DNA of 64,000 nt, taken from NCBI GenBank assembly GCA_963854735.1, contig OY978101.1:868001-932000 (forward strand), written 5' to 3'. Made by a program: the position numbers and the translations under genes. The stretch is from Marvania coccoides. Taxonomy: Eukaryota; Chlorophyta; Trebouxiophyceae; Chlorellales; Chlorellaceae. The notes below the pieces were generated by a model, which worked only from the letters and a program-made list of their open reading frames with translations, was not told the DNA's origin and did no database searches. Positions 38,091 through 46,877 of the stretch are shown here, in pieces (the stretch's first letter is position 1; every line of letters begins with the position of its first letter).

Positions 38091-38906
38091 ATGACGACTT
38101 TCAAGGCCGCAGTCGTGACTGGCACGGCCCGTCCGCTGGGCATCGGCCGGGCGATCGCCAGATCTCTCATAAACTCGGGCTTCAAAGTTCTCGGCGTCGA
38201 CAACCAGCCAGCAGCAGAAGGCAGCCGTGCTGATGAGGGACCCTCCTACGTGCACCACATTTGCGACATCTCCAACCCAAAGGACGTCTCCCAAGTCTGG
38301 CCCACCGTGGTTTCCGCTCTTGGCCATGGCAACGAAGCGGCAGTCGAGCTCACAGTGTTAGTGAACAATGCAGCTGTTGTCGATCCATCAATGCCACCCT
38401 TAAGCGACCCTGCCGCGCGGCTAGCTCGCTGGCGACAAGTCATAGACGCCAACTTGACGGGCACGTTCCTAATGTGCGAGGCGCTGGCTCCCCACATGGC
38501 GAACAGCCTTTCATCCACAAAGAACTCTGCCTCGCCGTCACCAGGAGGCTCCGAGGTGCAGAGTTGCATCATCAACATCTCCAGCACGAGAGCGCGCATG
38601 TCGGAGCCCAACAGCGAGGCCTACGCGGCTTCAAAGGCGGGGCTGGTTGGCCTAACGCACGCGCTGGCCAGTTCTTTAGCAGGCAAAGCGAGGGTGAACG
38701 CAGTGCTGCCTGGGTGGATTGACACCTCTGGGGGCGCTGATTTGCGGCAGGACGACCACGAGTGGCACTTTGCAGGGCGGGTGGGCGTTCCTGACGACGT
38801 AGCAGGGATGTGTCTGTTTCTGGTGAGCCCAGGGGCGGCGTTCATCACTGGGCAGGAGTTTGTTGTCGACGGTGGGGTGACTAAGAAGATGGTGTACCCG
38901 GAGTGA
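38091..38906 (+). CDS. Short-chain dehydrogenase/reductase (SDR), single exon, 271 aa
   Basis: This is an NAD(P)-dependent oxidoreductase of the classical SDR family; the substrate is not predictable. The cofactor loop reads VVTGTARPLGIGRAIA, an expanded TGxxxGIG. It is followed by VLVNNAAVVD, the catalytic Ser in INISSTRAR, and YAASK with catalytic Tyr and Lys. The C-terminal GQEFVVDGG is typical. It is one of only two intronless genes called here and its codons run straight from ATG to TGA. Upstream is a C-run ending CTAG directly before the ATG. Downstream is a strong inverted repeat. Bacterial origin is possible but unproven. Confidence 0.92.
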   Translation: MTTFKAAVVTGTARPLGIGRAIARSLINSGFKVLGVDNQPAAEGSRADEGPSYVHHICDISNPKDVSQVWPTVVSALGHGNEAAVELTVLVNNAAVVDPSMPPLSDPAARLARWRQVIDANLTGTFLMCEALAPHMANSLSSTKNSASPSPGGSEVQSCIINISSTRARMSEPNSEAYAASKAGLVGLTHALASSLAGKARVNAVLPGWIDTSGGADLRQDDHEWHFAGRVGVPDDVAGMCLFLVSPGAAFITGQEFVVDGGVTKKMVYPE

Positions 38907-38928
38907 ATCGTGCGCACTGATTAAGGTT

Positions 38929-38994
38929 AAAGAGGTGCTGCTCGACGTCCGGCGACCGAATCAGGACGAACCGTTCGCCGGTCAGCACCTCTTT
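38929..38994. terminator. Long hairpin 3' of the SDR gene
   Basis: A perfect 12-bp outer stem pairs AAAGAGGTGCTG (38929-38940) with CAGCACCTCTTT (38983-38994). It encloses a 7-bp GC stem, CCGGCGA (38949-38955) with TCGCCGG (38975-38981). The 3' arm ends in a short T run. It starts 22 nt after the SDR stop. It looks like an intrinsic-terminator or structured 3' UTR element. Function is inferred only. Confidence 0.55.
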
Positions 38995-39263
38995 TCCTTA
39001 ATAGAATGAATCTCCTCTTTCTGCCTTTGCCCTTTGCTAAATGAAGAAATGATGTTAATAACGACTTAGCAAAAGAATCGGTGTGTACGGCAGAAAGGGG
39101 GCAACGCAGAAGTACGAAATTTCACATTCAAAGCATACAGCGAAAGAGAAAAAAATAGCGAACTGCACAAAATTGCATGGAAAAAAAATCATGATACATA
39201 TAAAAGCAAGGCCAGGTGAAAATTGGCACCTAAATTGTCAAGTTTATTATGATCGCCTACGCT

Positions 39264-42021
39264 CTACCACTCGTCGACATCATCATCATCCAGCAGCTGG
39301 GGGTTGGCAGCAAAGAAAGCACGCTCCTGTTCTGCCGCCTCCCGGCCCTCCTGAGACAGCCGCTGTTCCTGGCTGCTGTTGTTGCTGGTGGTCTGCCCCA
39401 CGGTGGACCAGGTCGGCCCCGCCACGCCCCCAGGCGAGCGCACGCGAGAAGCAGGATGAGGCGCTCGTGGCGGGGGAGGCGGGGGCGGTATTTGCATTGG
39501 AAGCCCTGGGTATATGCTGTGCGAAAACACGCGCTGCTGCTGCGGCATCATGGGGACCGTCTGCTGCTCCCCAGCGGGGTACCCTCCCATGCGATAGTCA
39601 TGAAAAACGTACTGCTGAGGGCGGGGAGCGCCGAACTGCTGCTGCTGCTGGAAGAACTGGTGCTGCGGCGGCGGTGGCGGGTGGGCATGCGGGACGCCGT
39701 ATGGCATGAAATTGGCGGGAAGCTCTGCGTATCTGGCGTTTGCGTGGACCATAGGGCGCGGCGGTGGCGGGTGGTGGAGCCGGGCTTGTCGAAGCACAGA
39801 AATGGGCGGGCCCCGCCTTGCACCGCTGCTGCTACCGCCATTGCTGTTGACAAAGCCGGCATTGAAGCGAGGGCTGGGCTGGGAGATGCTGGGGGCAGTC
39901 ACAACTGCAGAGAGCTCGTCGATCTGCGCCCGGAAATTAGCCTGCTCAGAAGGCGTGGGAAGGGCAGTTTGCGGCCTGGAGGCCGCTGCAGAAGAAAGCC
40001 CAGCGCCAGCAGCAGCAGCCGGCTGGGAGCGTCCGGCCGCTATATTAGCTGCTAATGCTGCTGCTGCCGCCCCAAAGGCCGTTGCTGCTGCCGTTGCGGC
40101 TGCTTGTCCACCTGCAGGGCTGGCCGTCACCGGCCCCTCCTCATCGCTGCTTGACACCAAGTCGATGACCTCAGGCTCCTCTATCGCTTTGCGTTTCTCT
40201 CCTGCCTTGGCTGCCGCCGCCGCAGCTGCGGGTCTCACTGCCGCCGCCGCTTGCCGCAACTCTTCCTCTTCGTCAGACTCGTTGTCGCTGTCGAGCAGTG
40301 CTACGCCTTCCACCTTCGGCGTCATCCCCCCGTTGGCCTTTGCATCGCTGCCGTTGCCGCTGCTCTCATCTGCTGCCAGCCCAGCCCGCACCTCTTCCGG
40401 GCTGGATTCGATGCTGAACCACCGCCCAGCGCCGCCTTTGTCCGGGCGCCACTGCGCCTCGTCGTTAATTTCAATGTCAGTCACGCTGGGGTGTTGCTCC
40501 ATGCACCGCAGAACCTGCTGCATGTACACATCCACCTGCGCAGCAGCAATTCAACGGTTTTATTGAGAAGGAGAGGATTTTGATATCAAGCGTACTAATG
40601 AATACATTGGAAAAAGGGAGAAACTGGATGGTAGAATGCAATTGATTCAAATCTAAACCTGAGAATCCTCGTACCTGCAGCTTCGCCACCGTCGAGTTTT
40701 TCAGCGTGGTGGGATCCTGCCACTTGCGGTTGCGCCCCGCCAGCGACAAGAAGCTGTCCAGGTCAAACGGCTGCAGCCCAGAGGCGTCGGAAAAGCGCAC
40801 AGGCACCGCCATGCGCTGGCCGCTCATGGGGTCCTTTAGTGACACCATCTGCGACGCCACCGCAATGCCATCATCATCTTCATCCTCCCCACCGCCGCCG
40901 CCACCGCCCAGCAGCTTTTTCACCCGAACCACCGCCTCAGCCACCCCCTCCTCCGCCGCCATCAGCGCCTTCACCTCCGCATCCGTTCGTCGCCGCGCAC
41001 GCTGCACTATCACCACCCAGCTGCCACACTCGGTGGCCACCACCTCCATCACATTCCGACCCCTAAAACACATCGTGGTGACGTTTGCAGGCGCGTCCCG
41101 TTGGTTGACCCCCATTTTCATGTTCACATTGCGGCTATAGGGGCGGTAGGTCAGGTTGTTCACCTTTAACGTCACGCCCCGCGGCCAGTGGAAGCGAAAC
41201 GGCACGGTGTCTTCCAGAAGCAGGCACGTGATCTGAATCTGCAGCGCTTCGGGCCGGGCTTGCGCCTCCAGCAGCTGCTGGTCCCCCAAGAACAGCGCCT
41301 GGTCCATGGACACCACTGGGTGCATGTCTCCTGTGTAGTTGTCTCTCACAAGGGGCTGACCCACCACAGGTCTGAGCCGTGCAGGCGGCAGCAGCTCCTC
41401 GAGCCGCTCCCAGAAAGGGTCCGCCAGTCCAGCGCGGCACTGCTCGCAGTGGAAGTCTTTGGCGCTTTGGTTCGCTCCCACGCACTCGGCGTGCTGCCAC
41501 ACGCCGCACCGTGGATTTTTGCACTGCAGCATTTTGGTGCGCACGGCGAGGCCCTTGCACAGACAGCGCACGGTTTTTGCAGGCGCCCGGGTGGGGGACA
41601 CCCCCGCGGAGGCAGCAGCGGCGGCGGTGAATGTTGTTGCTGTCGGGGGGAGTGACGCAGAGTGCAGCGGTGGGGTTCCCGTCTTTTGGTTGATGTTTTT
41701 GGAGGCGCAGTACGCGTCCCGCACCACCCGCATCGCCTGCTCCACTTTCCCCAGCGGAATCACGGTGGGAGAACTGCCTAGGCACGACTCTCCCAGGTAG
41801 CCTAAGAGGCGGGCCTGGAGGTCAGTTTTGCGACCTGAGGGGAGAGGGAGGGCGAGAGGGGTGACGGAATGAAAGGATGGGATCTAAATTAGTGGGTTGG
41901 GCTGAAAACGAGTGCGAAACTCACCGCTCCTTGTGAGCCCTAAACGGCCGCAGGCCGCCTGCAAGTCAGCTACCTTCAGCGACAGCACCTGCGCCCTGAC
42001 GTTGGGCAGAGCCTCCGCCAT
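39264..42021 (-). CDS. SIZ1/PIAS-type SUMO E3 ligase-like protein with degenerate SP-RING (842 aa)
   Basis: This is related to plant SIZ1, which promotes SUMO transfer from the E2 to nuclear proteins. Three exons join in phase: 42021-41925, 41834-40675, 40535-39264. It has a SAP domain (LKVADLQAACGRLGL, then GRKTDLQARLLGYL; residues ~16-46). A PHD finger spans 121-166, with C123, C125, C137, C142, H147, C150, C162 and C165 all present. A PINIT-like region follows (RFHWPRGVTLKVNNL). The SP-RING (363-419) keeps DPMSGQRMAVPVRF and FDLDSF and RKWQDPTTLKN. All Cys/His positions of plant SIZ1 are replaced: D367, A383, G385, P388, D406, T409. The long Ala/Ser/Pro tail holds a SUMO-interaction-like motif, PEVIDLVSSSDEE. 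Overall length and order match SIZ1 (884 aa in Arabidopsis). Confidence 0.88.
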
Positions 42022-42329
42022 CGAGGCTCCCGTATAGCTAGCCTCGTGAGGGGCTGCCAACTCTGTTGTGGAGCGAAAAGTGACAAAGGGTGCCCAGATT
42101 CTTCGTTCCTCGGAAAATTAGGCACGATAAGAAGATTGCACTCGATGCCTATGAGGCAACGCTGCTCTCATGATCGATTTAAAATTAATAATCTTGCTGC
42201 CAAGCGAAAAATGAAGCAGCAAATTAGATGTTTTGCAATTATGGGCTCTGCCTTTTTTGCGTAAAACAGAGGGGCTTTCGGGGGTAGACAGTTTGATTGT
42301 CGATTTATACAGGTCGTGTGTACGCCGGC
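42022..42329. promoter_or_regulatory. Divergent promoter region, SIZ1-like and DPM3 genes
   Basis: This is 308 bp between opposed start codons. No defined element was recognised. Confidence 0.45.
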
Positions 42330-42690
42330 ATGCTAAGAATCACGCGTCTGGCCATCATTTTAATATGCCTCATTGCACTCTGGCTGAAGGCTCTCTCAAC
42401 GTCCACTACCCCTGACAACCACACTATTTTGTTGCTGGTAAGCTGATCGATCACTCATTTTCTTCGACCAGATCGCCTGGTTGCATGTTTTCACCAGCAC
42501 CAACCAATCAATCTTTGATGCGTGTCTGCAGACTCCTCTGCTGGCAGTGGTTGCCTTTGGCCTCTACCTTCTCTGCAGCCTCTTCTACGGAATCGCCGTC
42601 TTCAAGACCGTGCCCTCGGAAGCCGAGGCTTTGCAACGCGACATCGCACGAGCTAGGAAGGATCTCACCCGCCGCGGCATTGCTCACTAA
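42330..42690 (+). CDS. DPM3: Dolichol-phosphate mannosyltransferase subunit 3 (DPM3), 88 aa
   Basis: DPM3 is a small ER membrane subunit that tethers the DPM1 catalytic subunit, which makes dolichol-phosphate-mannose for N-glycans and GPI anchors. Two exons join at phase 0: 42330-42437 and 42532-42690. The first hydrophobic helix (RLAIILICLIALWLKAL) is coded by exon 1, and the second (LLAVVAFGLYLLCSLFYGIA) by exon 2. A cytosolic coiled tail follows with the family pattern EAEALQRDIARARKDLTRRG. Length is close to the human protein (92). Confidence 0.9.
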
Positions 42691-42782
42691 TTACTCAGGT
42701 CGACGCCGGTTTGATCAAAACTTAGCGAGGATCCACTCCCCAACCACAAAAGAAAGCGTCTCTTTCCTTCCTACGTCTAATT

Positions 42783-43890
42783 ATGGCAGCAGCAGCGCAG
42801 CCAGACTTTGCCGACGGCACTGTTTTTAGCATCGTCGCAGGCTCTCAAGATCTCGAGCGCCTGCTGCGCGCCACCAACGCCCGCCACCAGCTCCTCCTCC
42901 TCGACTTCTCAGTAAAGTGGTGCGGCCCGTGCCGCATGCTGGAGCCCGTTTTGATGCAGCTGGCTCGTGAGCACCACGGAGGCTCAATGGTCGTGGCTAA
43001 GATGGACTGCGAGCATTCCCACGCCAATCAGGCGCTAGCAGCCACCGAACGGGTGTCTGCGTACCCCACGATGAAGCTGTACGCTCCGGGACAGCCGGTG
43101 GAGACGCTTGTTGGCGCCAACGTCCAGGCGTTGAGGGCTGCGATTTCCCGGCACCTGGCGTGTTTGGGGCCGCCTCCCAAAGAAGGAGACCTGGTGTTGG
43201 CGCTGGCGGGAGCGCTGGCGAGGGTCAAGGCGGGGTGCTCGTTTGCGGAATTTCTGGCGGCAGCAAAAATGCTGGCGGCCATCGTGCAAAACGTAGTGGC
43301 GCGCCCAGACGAGCCCAAGTATCGGAGGATCAAGACCAACAACGCCAGCTACAAAACCAAGGTGAGATTGCTTTTAGCCATCGTCGTCCCAGCAAGCACC
43401 AAATATATATATATACGACGTGAAATTGAATCTTATTTTGTACTGGAATGTGGTTGTGCAGCTGGGCTCGCGTGCTGGCGGACGAGAGTGTATGGAGGCG
43501 ATTGGCTTTCAGGAGCGAACAGAGGCTATGGAGTCAATTTTAGTACTAGACGATGTGCCTCCGGGGATGGGGACCGTGGTGGCAATGCTGCAGGGCGCAA
43601 TCGCGGAAGCAGAGCGCGCCACAGCGTCGGGATCGACCCCTCCAGCGCCCTCCCAACAGCTGCTGCCCGCTGCTGCGGCTGCATCTCCATCCCAGCCAAA
43701 TGCTTCCCCTGCTGCTGCTGCTCCCCAGCCCGCAGCAGTGCCGCCTGCAGCTGCGCCTGGAGCGCCCAGAAGCACCATCACCGCTGTCGGAGCTCCTCAG
43801 CAGCCCGGGGCTGCGCCAGTGACGCCTCAGGCCTTGGCGAGCGTTCTTGCAAAGATACTCATTGATTCGGGGATAACAGGCAAAAAATGA
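42783..43890 (+). CDS. Thioredoxin-PUB domain fusion protein, 335 aa
   Basis: Two exons join at phase 0: 42783-43361 and 43462-43890. Residues ~12-125 form a thioredoxin domain with intact active site KWCGPC (C47, C50) and the cis-Pro in YPTMKLY. Residues ~155-240 form a PUB domain (AKMLAAIVQNVV, KYRRIKTNNASYKTKLGSR, GRECMEAIGFQE). In PNGase and UBXD1-like proteins this domain binds the C-terminus of the p97/CDC48 ATPase. The tail is Ala/Pro/Gln-rich. By inference this is a redox-active CDC48 cofactor in the cytosol or nucleus, since no signal peptide is seen. Its 3' end converges with the bL36 gene 76 bp away. Confidence 0.88.
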
Positions 43891-43966
43891 AAACATATAG
43901 GTAAGGGATTAATTGGTACATGTAATATTATGAAAAGAAAATTGTCGAGTCAGAAAGCTAATCAAA

Positions 43967-44325
43967 TCAGAGAATGCCTTGCCAAAGCCGAGCGCCAACA
44001 GAAGCCCCGCTGTCAAAAAAGCCCCTGCTTGAATGCTGTGCCGATGCTGCTGTCGCCGCTGCAGGCTCGCTGTGCTCTCCAGCCATGGTGTGAAGCCCTT
44101 GCCGCTGTTTGTGCTGCACGAGAAAGAGAGAGAGAAAAATAAAATGAAATTGTGATGATTAAACATCCATCCAAAAGCAGGGAAAAGCAGCGACTGATTT
44201 TTGTTTATGCATGTTTAACGCATACTCACTTTAGGGTTGTCTTTGCACACGACATACAGCCTGCCTCGTCTCCTCACAATTCTGCAAGCGTCGCACAGCT
44301 TTTTGATGGAAGCCCGCACCTTCAT
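43967..44325 (-). CDS. Organellar ribosomal protein bL36 with C-terminal extension, 80 aa
   Basis: This small zinc-ribbon protein of the bacterial-type large ribosomal subunit is probably mitochondrial. Two exons join at phase 0: 44325-44230 ([20 protein letters not shown] through CKDNPK) and 44113-43967 (HKQRQG onward). Zinc ligands are C11, C14, C27 and H33. The core of 38 residues is complete and matches bL36 almost throughout. A further 42 residues follow HKQRQG ([18 protein letters not shown] and so on) before TGA. There is no N-terminal targeting extension, so import may use internal signals. Plant mitochondrial bL36 may carry a comparable tail. Neither exon alone gives a long open frame, which makes the gene easy to miss. 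Confidence 0.9.
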
Positions 44326-44586
44326 TATGTTCAGTTTTATGTAAGTATGTATTTTATAATAAAAACTGAAAAATAATAGCGAATAAAGCCTGGAAAAAAA
44401 AATTTTTCTTTAAACATCCATTGAACTTTTTTGAGCTGGCAGGAGCACAATTTAAATATTACTTTAAAATCCACGCAGAACCATATGTGAAACAGCTCAA
44501 TAGATGCGCAGTTCTTCGATTTCCCACTAAATATTGGGTTTTCACACATTTGATCGTCCATTCCTCCGTTCTCTGCCTTCCAAGCA
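44326..44586. promoter_or_regulatory. Divergent promoter region, bL36 and PYROXD1-like genes
   Basis: This is 261 bp, AT-rich, between opposed start codons. No specific motif is recognised. Confidence 0.4.
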
Positions 44587-46741
44587 ATGGTACGATACGT
44601 TGTGGTTGGTGGAGGTGTCGCTGGGGTCGTCTGCGCAGAAGAACTGTGCCGAATTTGTCCCCAAGACTCGGTCACGTTGGTCTCCATCGACCGCATCCTC
44701 AAGGCGAGCATTCCTCCCTCTATCCACGACGCCACCCCTCCCAAAAAATGCAAAAGAATCTAAAAGATGCCAGTTTCCCTTGCAGGGTGTCAGCACAGTC
44801 GCCAAAATCACAAAAACCATCGAAGAGGTCAAAAGTAAGGAGCAAGCCTTTTTTTGTGCCAATTCCGCTCCTCCTCCTAACATAATAATTTTATCTTTTT
44901 TTTTGCTTTTCACTCCAACACATTGCAGTCGAAGAAAAGAGCCTGGATGCGCTGCCCTACGACAACTTGGAATGGGTGCAGGGCGTTGCAACAGGCATCG
45001 ACCACTGCAACTCCTGTCTCTTGCTGGAAAGCCAGCAGCCCCTGCCCTACGATAAAATCTGCATCTGCACGGGAGCCAGCCCTCGCAGGCTGCTCGACAG
45101 CCCCCACGTGCAGGTACTCCGCGACACCGACAGCGTGGCGCAGTTGGTGGGGAGGCTGCGATCAGCCAGGAAGGCGGTGGTGGTGGGCAACGGCGGCATC
45201 GCCCTGGAGCTAGCGTAAGAAATGTGTTTTCTTCATTTAATGAAATTATGAGTGTGTGTGTGTGTGCGTTTATAGTTAACATGCCGTGAATAGTATTGCT
45301 TTTTCTCTCTTGTCGATGCAGGCAAGCACTGCATGGCATTGACGTGGTATGGGTGGTAAAGCACGGGCACATCGGCGATGCATTTTTCGATGTGGACGCT
45401 GCAAACTTCCTCCTGGAGGAACTGGAGCGCATTCGAGCGAGGAACACGAGCGAAATGGCGGTTCCGGATGTGAGCAACGGCGTCAAGGGACCAGTAGTAG
45501 AAGGATATGAAGCGATGGGAAGTATTGCTGTTCCAGGCACTGCAAATTCTGCTGCTGTTGCTGTTGAACAAGGTGAAAAGAGTGAAAAGAAGGGCAGTCG
45601 TGCGCTGGGCCATGCGGTGGGCCCTGCCTGGACGCGGCTGCTCCCTCACAGCGCCAACGCCGGCTCGTTTTCCGTCGAGCTCCACTGCAAAGTGACCTCC
45701 ATCGAAGACACGCCCACTTCTAGCAGCGGCGCGCCATATTCTGGCGCAGAAACGACTTCGATGGCTGCCACCGCTGCCGAGAAAGAGGAAAAGCCGTTTC
45801 CCCTGTGCGTGGCGCTGTCAGACGGGCGATCCATCCCCACCGACGTCATTATTTCTGTGATTGGGGTGGACCCTGCGGTAGATTGGGTCCCTAGTGAGGT
45901 GGCACGGGGCAACGACGGAGGACTACAGGTTGGCCAGGATATGAGCACCTCTGTGCCTGGAATCTACGCAGCAGGCGACTCCTGCTGCGCCGCCTGGGCG
46001 GAGCGCCAGTCCCCGCACTGGTTTCAGATGCGGCTGTGGCCTCAGGCGAGGTCCCAGGCTGTGTACGCTGCCCACTGCATGGCGGGGGTGGAGCAGGAGT
46101 TTGGCACAGACGTTGCGTTTGAGCTGTTTACCCACGTGACCAGGTTTCTGGGAAAGAAAGTGAGTCTGTTTAAAATTGCTTCATTTTTTTATTTTTTTTA
46201 TCAGCCAACCACATTCATAGCGGCAACCTATAGCAGCGTATATGTATATTTCCTGTTGATATAGATCACCTTACCTCTGTATGGCTGATTAAAATGTTTT
46301 AATGAGAATCTCAAATGCTGTTACTTATTTATTTACTAATCATGACTCTGTGCCTTTTATGTCAAGGTTGTGCTGTTGGGTTTGTACAACGGGCAACGGC
46401 TGGAAACCGAGCCAGCTGAAGATATGGTCAGCTACAGCCGGGTGATGGGGGAGGGGGAAGAGCGCACGTTCGTGCGGGTGCTGCTCCTGCGGGGGCGAGT
46501 GCAGGGGGCGATAATGATCGGGGAGACAGGTGAGCAGATTTTTCTTCTTCTTTTTCTGTTTAATGCTTTTGGGAGTTTAAACATTTGTTTATAAAGCTAA
46601 AATTTACGGCATTTCCTTCACGATTTGGCTTCAGATCTCGAGGAAGTCATGGAGAATCTGATTTTGGATGGGCTGGATGTCAGTCGGTATGGCCCAGGGC
46701 TGCTAGACCCAGAAGTTGAACTAGATCACATTTTTGATTGA
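44587..46741 (+). CDS. Pyridine nucleotide-disulfide oxidoreductase, PYROXD1-like (519 aa)
   Basis: This is an FAD/NAD(P)H flavoprotein. Its animal homologue PYROXD1 is a nuclear-cytoplasmic reductase that protects the tRNA ligase complex. Six exons join in phase: 44587-44703, 44786-44834, 44929-45214, 45322-46159, 46367-46529, 46635-46741. The FAD-binding Rossmann motif VVVGGGVAGVVCAEEL is at the N-terminus. The second dinucleotide motif is VVVGNGGIALELA, with CTGASPRRL before it. The C-terminal FAD site reads GIYAAGDSC, followed by a MRLWPQARSQAVYAA segment typical of PYROXD1. There is no redox CxxxxC pair near the FAD motif, as in PYROXD1. Exon 1 must end before a GC dinucleotide (CTCAAG|GCGAGC) to stay in frame. 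Confidence 0.9.
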
Positions 46742-46877
46742 AAAATACTCAATTAAATACATCAAAACCAGTCTTGTGCATAAAGGAACATGTAAATCAA
46801 TACAACATGAAATTTTTACTTTGTCGTCGTATGACAAAAATATTGACAAAAAAAATTACGTAATACGTTCATTCTCC

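Noticed and set aside
39264..39862. Gln/Pro-rich tail of the SIZ1-like gene considered a separate gene
   Set aside because: It is continuous in one reading frame with the SP-RING exon 3 and ends at a proper stop.
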